The position numbers and the translations under genes are program-made. Below the pieces are notes generated by a model that saw only the letters and a list, made by a program, of their open reading frames with translations, ran no database searches and had not been told where the DNA came from. From Lingula anatina (lineage: Eukaryota > Brachiopoda > Lingulata > Lingulida > Lingulidae), in contig NW_019775982.1 of the NCBI RefSeq assembly GCF_001039355.2, positions 39,322 to 103,321 of the forward strand: a stretch of DNA of 64,000 bases, given 5' to 3'. Of this stretch, positions 1-12,700 are shown piece after piece; position 1 is the stretch's first letter; every line of letters starts with the position of its first letter.

Positions 1-1634
1 TTGACCTATAGTACCCTCATTTAATATGAGTACCTCATATTTAAAAATGGCAGTGCCAAAAGTTTCCCAGACACGCCTTTTGGGTTTTCTTCTCAGTTTA
101 ACATCTTCTACTGTTTTTCTAAACCATCTGATTGATGTTTTTTGCTGTGCAGCAGCAGCAGATAGGGTTTAAAGCGTGTTTTGGAAGTACCTAATGATTT
201 CCCCATTGATTAGCTGTCTAAGTTAAAGTGGAGTAACTCTAGACCATTCTCTGTATGCCTGCTATCTGATCATTTACGTCATTGATAGTCAGATTTTTTT
301 TATAAAAGTGCACAGATGATATAGCACAAGTGGAGCACATAGAACTAAGGTCATGGAGTTCAGTTACATGAATATTGCAGAGAAAGAATGGGTTATCCTT
401 GTAAAGTGCTGTGTACATGAAAATGTATCATTATGACAAAATATAGCCTATAATATGACTGCTCTTGATATGCTGTACTATTGGGGTGTGCAAACAGCAG
501 TATAAACATTTGAATCCCTTTCTTGCTACGCTAGTGGATATTCCAATATCACAGTATGTATTTCATTCTTTTTTCCTGAATTACGTAAAATCTCTTTCCA
601 TTTCTTATATTACATCTGTACACAATTTTCTGAAATCTTTGTGTAATTTGGTTCGATCCCCAGTGACATATTTTATATCCCAATCAGTCAAAATATGTGG
701 CAGAATATACCCCAAGTTTTATGGCAGTGCTTAGGCAACCATTGCAAAAAGAGTTTGTTTGAACTTTCTGTGAAATTGTCTGAACCATCTGGTACATTTG
801 GTGCACCCTATTGGCCTTTAATGTCTGCATTCTGGCATCTAACTGGGTATCTCATCGTACTTCTAAAAGCAACACTTGAGACTATCATACCTGTGGAAAG
901 TATCCTAGCTGTAGGGCAGGTACATTGAGGTAGGTCAAACTGTTGAAAGCACAAAGGATTTTAAGTACTCTGTATGTTTTCTTTTTCAAATGGAAAATGA
1001 AACTACTTTTATCAATATCTCATAGTTGGTCTTGATTTGCAACATGATTGAACTAAGAAGATTTTAATGATCAAATTTAACAAATATTATGTTTTAGTAG
1101 GCTTAGCTTTCATATCAAGGTGTGGGGAAGTTTGGGAATGGTACTGCCGCCAGAAACATTTAGGGCAAACAATGAAGATTGTGTGGTCAGAAGCAAAAAT
1201 ACTTTTGTTTTCTTACATGGTCTAAATTTGAGAGAAAAATATCCTCAGGAGATTGAAACACCTCTGTTTGATAAGATTTGTGTTGGAAATGTAATGATGT
1301 TTATCTGTTGCTATTGTCCATGTATTTTTTCCTAATTGACATGCTGCCTTGTATGTGTTTATAATTCTGTTCATGATTTTTATTTAATTGAGTTCTCATG
1401 ACTGGTTATATACATTTTCTTCCATGCTAGAGTGATTATGTTCTTATTATTTCCACTGCAGTGAATGCTGAAGTTTTTACCTTAAACAAATAATTATATT
1501 TCATCAAATTCCGTGTTTCTCACTTCTTTATTTAGCCAGTATAAATTATCCACAGCATTTGATAAACATCATATATCTCAGTATGAGCAAAGACTATATT
1601 TTCAGTGATTAATTTTTTGGGGGTTCTCTTGCAG
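1..1634. other. Upstream intron of the supervillin gene
   Basis: No convincing coding exon is seen here. The stretch ends in a pyrimidine-rich acceptor (CAG at 1632-1634) feeding the first visible supervillin exon. The short open frames, for example near 1120-1335, have no splice-site pairing or family resemblance. It is most simply read as part of the intron before that exon, so earlier exons and the promoter lie outside the window. Confidence 0.6.
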
Positions 1635-4600
1635 ATCTTCTGGCTCCACCACCCCTCAGTTTGAGGCACAGTCTGGAATCAATATGGAGGACAAGCTGAT
1701 GGAACGCCTGGCAGGGGTTGCAGATGCTTCTAATGCCGCAGCTGCAAGGAGGCGACGCTTTCAAAGGAGAAGTCACGACGACTGGAGAACACGCACACAA
1801 CCTATAACAGAAGAGGAAGTGAAGGAGGCAGACAGGTAAGATGTGTGGGGAATCAATGTTTGTAGCAGGGTAGTATGATTTGTAATCTAAGAATGTTAGT
1901 TTCTTGTTTCGTGAACACAGAAATGATATCATCAAATCCAATTCTACCTGTTAAATCACTATAATACCATAGTGCTTTCTATGGCCACCATAGCCATCCC
2001 TTTCTTTGTCTTCCAATAAATTCTGGAAAAAATGAATTGTGTACTTTCCAGTAATGCTGCCTAGTTTGTTACACATTAAAAAAGTAGGTAAAAACATGCA
2101 TGTTCTATGGAGTACTTTTTTTGTAAAAAAAAAAAAAAAGAAAAAAAAGCTCACTATTTTGTTTGAAACCTTAACACTTTCCATCACTTTTTGCCTTGAG
2201 TAAGACTCTCTAGCTACTGATAAAAAAAAATAATTGAATAAAATGTAATGTGATCTCATGTCGACAAATGTCCAAGTTGTAGATGGTCGGTGAAGTAGAT
2301 GTTGATTTATTACTCAATAAGCAAAAGTATTACGCACTTTTTTGTTTTCACGCAGATATTACTTATGATTTATATGGCTTTCATTCCTGTAGGGCACAAT
2401 GCTAGCGTTTGTAGAGAAAATTTATGGTGGTATATGTAAGCACCTGCGTTTGTGCAGAAATGTGATAAAATTATTGATTCATAATATAGACATATGTACA
2501 CCTGCCATAGATAGTGTAGAGGATAGTGAATTATCCATATCTTAGATGACTCAAACATCCCTTCCTCCATGACATCACACCAGAAATACCCTCATAAAAT
2601 GGCCATCATACAAGTACACTTTTGGGGATTTTATGACGGCATCTTTCAAATTACTGTGGTCATAAAATCACTTGATATTGTAGTATAAGGACTTATTCAT
2701 TATTTTGGGTGATTTATGATGCTTAAAGTACATTCTGATTTGGTTTATATTATATACGTCCTTGTCTCTCCTTTCAGTCTGCCAACTGTTATTGCCTTTC
2801 GAGCAGAAGTGACAAAGCAAGCCTCGTTAAATGTGTTCCAACAACTGAAGAAGAAGGAAGAGGTCAAGCCATGGGTATCCCACGAGGCCACCTACAAACC
2901 AGGAGATAAACTAGAATATCCTGAGCCTCTATCCAAAACCTTGAAGAAGCAGAAAAAGAAAAAGACCAGCAGTGCTGAGAAGCGGCGTCAGGGAAGATAC
3001 AAAACCCTGCCCGTCACTGGAGAAGAGCTCAGTGCTATACCAGAGTACGACGTACTGACTAAGACCACGCCTGCTGTGACTGTACCTGAGCTACAGCTTA
3101 GTGTATTTAAAGGACCGTCCACGGTGTCTGCTGTTCTTCCCACAAGACCTTTGAGACAAGGCACCACTCCAGTTAAACAACAAGAATCTGGGTATCTTCT
3201 CTTCACCCGGAGTTGGGATTCATCGAGACTTGATACCTCGGAAATCTCTCCAAGGGGTGACATCAGTGACAGCGATGTGGGGATAGGGNATATGCTGCCT
3301 AACAACTGTTGCAATGGTTTACTTGGGTTTTTAATGTCTTAAAATAGTATAGTGATAGTTCTGATGGTTTGAAACATTATTAAAAGCCTTTTTAAATCAT
3401 TTAAACTGAACAAGAAAGGTCCAATTAGCTTGTTACTAAGGTAAATCACTTCCTTAGCAACGGTTGCTAAGAAACGCTTTGAAATTTTGGGCACTGCCCT
3501 TGAAAATGATCAGCATAGTACAAAGAACATTTGTGCCAAGTTTCATGCTTTTTCCACCTTTTGAGCATTTTTTGCACCAGTCATCTAGACTATTAGGGCA
3601 GAATGGAGATTTCTTACCCCCTAAATGTTTTGCAGTTTCTATTTGGATCTTAGTTCACCCAAGTATTGATCTGGATTGATTTGTTAAATATTGTGATGCA
3701 TAAAAATATTTGTAAGTAAAAACCTTACAAAAGTATAACCTTTTGAGATATACCCCCTGTATGCTCGAAATTTGATGCTCTCAAAGCATTTTAAATCTCA
3801 CATCTGACTTCATTGAAATGATAGGAACATTCAAAGGTTCTCAGCTATTGTGAATATAGTTCCTGTTTAGATGTTTTTACTGTTCCAAAATACCTTTTCA
3901 CAGTGAAGAAAACTTCTTTTAAAATTATTCTTGAATATTTGTTTATATTCCTTTTAATAAAATAATTCTGTACCTGAACATGAAAGATAAAGATATATTT
4001 AGCAAGTAAATTATACAGGTACACATAATATATCACAATTGTAAGCCAATATCCAACAAAAAAGAAATAACATGCTATCTATTTGGAGCTAATGTTGTAA
4101 TCGGGGCACAATGTCACTGCTTGTATATTTTCCATCAGGTTGAGTCTGGCAGAGAAGATGAAACTTTTCTCACAGAAGATTGAAGAAAAGAAGGAACCAA
4201 AGAGCAAGAAACCATTGCGTCCTGATGCGCCAGTCACCAGGCGGCGAATGAGAAGATTGGGTTCAAGGTTTAAGACACAGGTGAGATACGTAGAAATGGT
4301 AAAAAGATGTATTAGTTTTATATTGTATATAGTGGTTTATGCTGACCTGGTTAGACACATCTTGTAAATAGGACATTCCAAAAAAAAACTTCATTATATG
4401 AGTCATGTCAGTGGTGCACATATTTTGTGTAATATTTGCATAATCATGACATGCCCCATTATTGTCTATAATACTATAGTACACTCCAATATGAGAAGTA
4501 ATAAGCAGTTATCAAAAAGTGATAAAAACAATAATGCAGGTATTACACATATAGTATGTATATCACTGATGCAACTCGTAGAATAGCTTTATTTTTGTGA

Positions 4601-6527
4601 TATGACTCAAATATTACCATGATATTTGAGGGGTAATGATTGAAATGGGTTTAGAAGTAAAAAAGGGTTTAGTTAAGTTTATGAAAATGTACTTTGGGGA
4701 ACACCTATTTCAGGTGAAGGTATTGTTATTCTTCAAGGAGGTCAACATAGAGACACTACTAGAGTCCTATGTGCCAGATCCTAGCTACAAGAGCCAAATT
4801 GTGACATTTTTTGCTCTTCTACTCTTTAATCAAGTTGTTGGTGACGGAGTAACTTGGCACATCTTTACGTGCTAAGATTGTACGGCTAAAATGTTTTGTA
4901 ATGTAATTTCATTATGTATTCAAGGTTAATGTACGTAGTACTATCTTAAGTTGATATTAACAGTTTTTCTCTAGATTTTCCCTTAACTACCATATTTCTG
5001 ATCATGGTTTTGAAATAAGCATATAGCCATGCAAGGCAGCATTCCTCCAAGGTGTAGCTTAAATTGAAATATTTCAACATTGATCAATCCTTTAATTCAT
5101 GAAAGGTTAAACCTATGAACGGAGTAAGTTATAGACCTACCACCCATGATGAGTGAATCTTAGGTTTCTGTTTTCATTGAATTTATTTTGTGAAGTGGTT
5201 TTCAATCGGTAAGAATCTGTGTTTTTGTAGACGGGTATATCATTAGAGTGTTATGTCATTAGCCTTGAAGGCTTGCTGAATTGTGCGAGGGGTGGAGGGG
5301 CTTGGTATGAATGAGATTCAAAAATAATTGATGAGATTGATATAATCTTTTGTATTGATAATCACTGTGAGATGAGTTTTTGATTGATTTCATATTGGGT
5401 ATCTTTGAATCCAAGGTACACCCTGTGTTTTTCTAGCAGGGTATATCACTGGAGCTCAGTCACATGCCCAGTAGCCATGTTTACTTGGTCTTTGTAATGT
5501 AAGAGATGAGATATTTTATAATGGACTCCGTTTCCCTTTCGTGACCAGTGTAAGATGATGCTGAGATTTTCTCAAACGGTGAGGAAACATAAAAGGCCAT
5601 TAAAGTAATTCAGAGCTGCGTTATTGCTACTCCAGTGGAAGGAGATTGGGCAGTTACTTATTCATCCAAAGGATGGTCCTCTGTCACAGTGAATGGCATA
5701 TCGCACTGGCCATGACCAGCTTGACCAGTTTTGAGCCAGTCTTGAATTAGTTCTTAACTAGTTCTTGCAATCAACTTCAGTATTGATTGCAATTATTTTC
5801 CAAATCAAGAAAAGCAATAGTTACTGTTAACTCCTAGTACTTGAAGGCACTAAAGCAGGTTTTAACTGGTTTTCAACCAAGCAAGAATTTTGTCTGGTGT
5901 CAACCTAGCCCAAAGGAAGTGGAGATGGACCCAAGGTGTCACCTTCTTACCCTCCTAGGACGGATGGCTACCCAAGAGGAAAATTTCTAGTTTGGTTGAT
6001 GATCTGACCCCTGATGGCTGAGGGATAGGAAGTTCACTGAAAAGGTGCAACTTACACCTCAACTGTTTTTAAGCAGCAAGGTTATTACCAGGGTTTGGAG
6101 ATAATTTGGCAGAGGTACAAATATGTAGCTGTACCAGTGCCTGGAGGTCAGAGGTCGTGTGGATGGGGGGCTATCACTGGGGGGGGGGGGGTATCTATGT
6201 GACTCTCACATATTTAACATTTAGGTATATGTTGATTTATGAATACTGAATTTGCTCAGTTTGCACTACAGGTTGACAAAGACAAAGATAAATGAAAAGC
6301 AAGAACTCTGAAGCATTTTCATTCATGTTTCAGCTTGGGTACAGTTTACATGTGAACCCCCTCTGATACCCTAGGATGTGACTATATATACACATATTCA
6401 CATATATATGTAGTTTCCGTTCTCTTCCAGCCTGTTACTTCAGAGGAGGTAGAGAAAGCCAGCACTTCTAGGATATCACCCTTGGCCATTACCTTCATCA
6501 AGCCTCCAGATCCAGAAATTCTGGCTG
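1635..6527 (+). CDS. SVIL: Supervillin exons 1-4: disordered basic N-terminal region
   Basis: These four exons encode a charged, low-order region, as expected for the N-terminal half of supervillin, which binds myosin II, F-actin and other partners rather than folding into gelsolin repeats. Exon 1 carries [12 protein letters not shown] followed by an Arg-rich stretch and [12 protein letters not shown]. Exon 2 has a Lys/Arg cluster ([15 protein letters not shown]), then [10 protein letters not shown], and ends with a Ser/Asp-rich stretch. Exon 3 starts [13 protein letters not shown], which closely matches vertebrate supervillin. Exons 3 and 4 join to give FKTQPVTSEE. Exon 2 ends at an ambiguous base in the donor, described separately. 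Confidence 0.88.
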
Positions 6528-9500
6528 GTAAGTGGAATAGAGAGTATACCATATGCCCCCCCTCCCCCGTCCCCAGCTACAGGGGGGGGTGGTGGTGGAG
6601 GAGAGTAGATCTTTGTTGCTTTACTCTATCTTGGTAGGTAAATACATAATATGAATTTGTTTGTATACGGGTATAAATATTTTCACAGTGATTACCATAG
6701 AAAAATACGTCTTTTCATATCATTTATTTGAAATGACAAATAAGCAGGCTTTAAATATATGATTTAAGAGACCTTGCAATTATTGTCTTAATATAAAGTA
6801 GAATTGTTTTTTAGGCTGCTAATATTCATATAGTCTATGCCTGAACTTGCATGGGATAATAGATACATAGGTTATGCTTAGTGTGTGGTTATTAATTCAG
6901 CAAGATGGCAAAAGATAATTCTTTGCCATAAAAAATTCCATGACGTTTTGTCACCTGTCATGTCCTCACAGGTAAAGGTACTTACAGTGAAATGGTGAGC
7001 CAAGAAAATGATGGCAAAATGATTTCATGTTAATTGAGACAATGCAAGATTTAATGTTGGGATTTATGAAGGAAATGTATGATTTATTACTAGTAATTTA
7101 TGAAAAATGTTACACAAGGATATTCCCCATTATACATGTACACGTGCGCACACTATTGCCCTTAAAAAAAACCCACAGGACTCGAGTTCTGGCTGATGCA
7201 GCTTTGCAAATAACAGCCCTCATTTCTCCAAAATACAGAAATTTTCCCTGTTAATTACTAAGATTCCACAGCCCAGAGAGGAAGTCTGACATGTAGACCT
7301 GCCAATGTAAGTACAGTTCCAGTTGTTATAATATCCTTTTACCATCTGGATATCCATTCATCACTATTATTTGACCCAAGTTTTGGTATAATAGGAGGAA
7401 GGAGCTGCTTCCTTTACAAATTAGGCACTTATTTCTTTTTCCTCCAAAACTTACTTTGTATCAGAAATATTACATTTTGGGTTTCGTACGTCTTTGTATG
7501 TTGTATTTGTATGGGAAACAGCAGGGTGGTTGTTCAGTATTTTTCAAAAGCATACTCCATGTAAAAGGGCTGCTAGTTATCTCATACATTTACCAGCCAA
7601 TCTGTCAAAGTGAATGGCCATGGTGGAAGGAGTTTTTCCCCTTGGCTGTTCAGGGCAGTGTAGTGTTCTCTCAATCTTCAGCAAACATTCTTTTTGATGT
7701 GGTCCGTGGCAGCCAGCTAGGTGTACTTCTTTGGTTACCTCTGAAGCAAATTGGCCAAAATGTTCTTTGTTTTTAAGGAAAATTATGTTTTTATAGTAGT
7801 TTTTTTCTGAGATTGATGAGCTTTATCAGGAGTTTTAAATAAAAGATAATTGGTGGTTTGTGATAACAGAAGGGGATAACTTATTTCAGCTTCAGCAGAT
7901 CATTTCCCACAGTAAAAAGTTCAGTTGATTCAACAAGAAATAATCATCCAGTTAACTAATTCTGTGTGTATGAAACCTCAGTAAATGTAAAGTAAATGTT
8001 AAATCAAGCATGCTTATCTAAAAAAAACCTGCCTTTAATCATAAAGTTCAGTTTCCATAGGAGCATTTCATTAGTAATGTCCAAGAAACCAGCAGTAACA
8101 TAACATTAACAAAGTAATAAACCAACCTTTAAGAATCAGATCCAAAACAAAAAAGACAAGGATCTAAAACTGCTGAGACAAAATTTTAGTATAGACCCTT
8201 TTCATATTGCGTGGTACAGTTTTCTGTATGACACCAGTGTGAAAGATGAACAACGTAATAGTATTGTTATTACAGAAGAGGGTCACCACATAACAGAGCT
8301 CATGTGTTCAACACAACCAGTTAACCAGATAGATAACAATTAGAATATAGGGCCTTGTGAAAGTGTGTAGCCCCCTTTCCCCAATTGATCATATATAAGG
8401 ATTGATAGTACAGAAAACTTGTGCTGCTGGACGTGAAAAGGATCTTAATTGACAAAGTTAACACGGATATTTTGTACTGGTCCCAGACCTCGCGGCTGAC
8501 ATTTCATCACACTGTTGTACATGGGGTGGGTTTTTTATTTGTCCTAATTAGTATGCCCTAAGACACCTGTTATAACAGTGATAGGAGATGGTGTGCCAGG
8601 ACAGTAAACTGGGGGCCGAGGGCATAGTGTCTGGTCAACATGATCAAAGCCTACAATGTTGAGACCTGTAGTCCTATCTTGTTAGTAATTACCAGCTGGG
8701 GGCAGAAAAAAACAACATTGCACTCAGTTGACCCCGATGCACATGTACCTAAGAGTGAAAAATTTCCAGCGAGACTAATAAAGTTAGTAAGCTGGAGCTT
8801 GAAGGGATTATTTATTAACAGCAAGTGAACTGAGAACAAGTTTTGCAGCTGGCGTATTCTAAATAAATAGAATCCTTATCACTTACTTATTCAACTGATG
8901 ATAAATTCAAGGTGTATGGTTTTACTTCAGTGTAAATAATACGAAAACATTTTATCTGTAAATCCCAATAAATGATAAGATAGTGTGAGTAATGCCAGGA
9001 AAAAACACGGATGACGTGAATCACCTTCAGCCCTGTGTGCACATTGTGTTAGAATATTTACCATCTGAACCATAATTCCTTCCACTGTGAATACCATTTG
9101 TTGTTCAATTTGAAACTACATCTGCCATGAAATTCGGAGCTTTGCAACATTTACCACATCTCACTCAGTCATAGGGGGTCACTATGGTTCATGGTCCCTC
9201 CATTTCTGGGTGATTGAAAATGGAAGATAACGAATAGATTATGCGTGCGGAGTGCACTAATGCCATCCCCGAGAGCTTACGTGAACAAAAGCTTTTCTTT
9301 TGACAAGATAGGCGTAGCCTAATGCAGCAGGAAACTTGTAGCAATGGTTGAATGACAACAAAAGTTTTGTCCAACTCTGGTTCCTCGGCCATGAAATTCA
9401 AGGTGTGTCCAGTCAAGGACAGTTGAGATGGAAAAAGCAATAGGCATCAACAGAGAATCAAACCTAAGGTTTATTTGTCTGATGTCTCTGATAAGAAAGA

Positions 9501-9753
9501 ATTCATTCAGTTTCAGGTTTGAAGAAGTCCTGTTTTTCAGTTTGTATAAGTAACGTTAAGGTCACTATCTTTTGTTGGGTGGAAGATATCTCTCAAAATA
9601 CATGGCAAGATATGATATGACAGCTCTAATTAATAATTTTAATCAACCTATGGTTCTGCCATACATTGTTAATTAAAATTGCAATTTATCTACGTCACAT
9701 TTTATATTTGATTGTCATTATAAGGACCTCCTCAACCTGTTTATTTGTTACAT

Positions 9754-9791
<38 letters not shown>

Positions 9792-12700
9792 GAAAGATTT
9801 GAAATAGAATATTTGTAGGGAATAACTTACCCAGCAAAGACATTGTACATGTACATTATATGCTATTGGCTCATATTTTGGCTTGTTTGGAAATATGCTA
9901 ATTAAAATGATGAGTGAAAATGGAAACATCCTATCACCATCCATCAGATCTATTAATTAATTAATATTGACATGTAAGTTGCAGTGATTTAATATTACTG
10001 TAATTATAATGTATTAATGTGTAAACTTTATTTTCTCCTTTGTCTTCAGGTCTTCCATTGAGTGCCCAGAGGGATATTATGGTCCAACACGCTGGAGCAG
10101 TTCTCTCTGCCCCCAACTCACAGCCCAACTCACAGCCCAACTCTCAGCCTAACTCCCAGCCCAACTCCCAGCCTAGTTCCCAGCCTAATTCACAGCCTGG
10201 TTCACAGCCTGGATCAAGAAGAAGCTCCATGTCAGATAACAAAGCCAAAGGTATTCTTTTTCTACTGCCTGTGTGTATATACATGTATGAATACTAATGT
10301 GCTAAAAAGGAGGCATATGAAAAAGTTAGACATTTTTATCTTTGGGGATATTATAATCAAAAGGTTTCCTGCAGTTGTGATAAAATAAATCCTAATTAAA
10401 TTCTAAATTATCAATAATATGCTTCTGAGTTATCTCATCACAACTCAAGAAAACTATATTATAGTATATAAAAGTGTCAGAATGTTACTGAGATGATGAA
10501 TTTATTTTCAGTGTATGACAGTGCAGTGCTTTAAGCAAAGTCCTTTCAAACTTTTTGATTTGATTTGTGAAGTTGCTTATTGTTCTGACTTATTTTCATC
10601 AAAAAATATATGCTGTCAAGAAAGGGAAATATTGGAGGTGTGAACATCTCTTGGGGTCAAAACTTACTCATATAGTTTGTTCAGACAAGTTCTAAAATTG
10701 CCCAAAATACATGTATGTTAAAATACTAAGTTGAAACTGATCTGAACAGGTATGTTGATTAACTTAAGTCATGATAAAGATTCTGCATGCTGTAATGCAA
10801 TCAACATCATTAATACCTGATATGAACTATTTGTAAATTGACTGCACATAATTGAATGAAAACATGTTGATCTTCAAGTCTGAAGAGAATATGGTTGGAA
10901 GTTTATTTGCTGTATAGAAAGATTAGGCAAGTTAAGTTACACAAGTTGAGAGTTAATTCCTTTGAGTATGGTGACTTATTTATGGAAGCTAAAACAGCAC
11001 AGTATTTTATTCTACTATTAATTAATAAACAAAGGGCCTGATAATGGGAAAGGGGTACTTTTAGAAGAATTAGAAGTGCCCTTATGTTATACATAGAATT
11101 GGACAAATTCAGGGCCATTTCTGGACTTGTCAAAACTGCCGACCCCTGTGAAAGACTTATATTAATTAATTGATAAATGAGCACTTGTTGTGATAGCATA
11201 GGGGGCAACCTGTTAATGCCCTGGTCCTTACTGCAAAGGAATGCCATTTGCTTTAAGCAGATCATAATGGCACTTGTGCCTCAGCTTGCTTACATAACAC
11301 GTCAAACATAGTAATTTCTTAAGGAGGGGTTTTGTATGGAGTAAACTAGGTCACGCTGGCTCAGTGGAGGACAGGTGAGAGACAGGTAGATACATGTGGC
11401 TCATACTGTTAAACATGTTTATCAAGGTAAAGGACGATTTGGTCCAATTCCTTCATGATGAATTATAATGAAATTTCATGTTTGCCTCTCTTAGTAAAAT
11501 CTGTATCAGTTTTATAACCATGATTTATTTACACTGCACATAAACATGGGACCCTGTAGCATTGTATGGGATACCCAGCCCTGAGTGTAACAGTATACTA
11601 TCCCAGTTTACAGTTCAATACATCAATGGTAATCTAACCCAGGTCTTTAGTAATACAAACCAGCTTTCAGCCTAGAGATTGAACTAGTGGCTGCTTGTCC
11701 ATAGTGTAGGCTGGCCTAGAAATGATCCCAGTGAATACATGGGTTTATAGGCTCCAGTTTGCCTGCCACAGGAAAGAAGCTGGAAGTGGCAGCTAGAGGC
11801 CTGGGTGGAGTAATGAAGTAGCTAAAGGATACTGATGTGGCTCACTCCTAGGTCAGGAACATAGTTATTATACAGTGGTTGCTGACTGGAGCCCTGGTGG
11901 CTCTACTTGTGAGTAATGTGTGGTTTGCTTAAGAATTTCAGCTGATGCTATGTGTCATGTTATTACACAGCAGTTAATGTTGTGGGCATATTGTTGCTGT
12001 TGGTGAATTATAACACTGGAGAGTGGAGGAAGAGGTTTCAAAGACACTTAGGAAGTTATATATGTGTTACAGTGGACCAGGGCTATGACTGAGAGTAATT
12101 TACGGTTGCTGTGAAAATGTCACTAGACCAGTTAGCTTTTGGCTCATTCTAGGTACATTTCCCTTACTTGATAACAGAAGTTGCATTCAGACAAGTTTTA
12201 AGATAGTACAGGTTGAGGTCCATGTTGTATTACCAGATGGCCAACTGATATCACCATTTTAAGTATTTGAGGAGCAAAGTAAGGGGGTCTGTCATGGAAA
12301 GAAGCATTTAGAAAAAATTAAAGATTGGGCTGGAAGGAAAACATGTTGTTTGTTATATGATAACATTTTTATTCTCAATCCCTAGGTGTTCTAGGATCCA
12401 GAGAGTCATCCATGTCTGAAGAATCGACCAAAGAAGACCCCAGACAAATTCTGAAACAACTTGAAAAAGAAATAACAGCTGGGAGAGATGTTAAAGGGAA
12501 GAGCATCCTCAAGGAGTCTTCCAAGGGTGAAACAACCACCCTGGAGACTGGGAAAGGCATCCTTAAAAGTGCCGCACCAACAGTGACCAGTGCCTCTGAG
12601 GACAGAATGATGGCGCCACCGTCAGCATCAGAAATCACCAGAGGAATTCTAAAAAGTGGTACAGAGAAAAAATCTGCAGACACAGCCTCCAAAAGTGAAG

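Larger units (their letters stand above)
6528..10049 (+). other. Supervillin intron 4
   Basis: A 3.5-kb intron. It holds G-runs near 6180-6191 and 6584-6591, a possible fold-back element at 8194-8444 and a 35-base poly-T tract at 9755-9789. No further exon in phase was found; open frames at 7027-7254 and 7456-7776 lack family resemblance and paired splice sites. Confidence 0.6.

Noticed and set aside
1120-1335. A possible upstream supervillin exon
   Set aside because: No resemblance to the supervillin N-terminus and no consistent splice sites.
4636-4875. A 79-codon frame in supervillin intron 3
   Set aside because: The sequence looks protein-like in part, but it has no acceptor/donor pair in the required phase and no match to supervillin.
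5219-5485. Two similar segments around TGTGTTTTT-TAG-GGGTATATCA
   Set aside because: Similarity covers about 50 bases with many differences and no clear ends; too weak to call a repeat.
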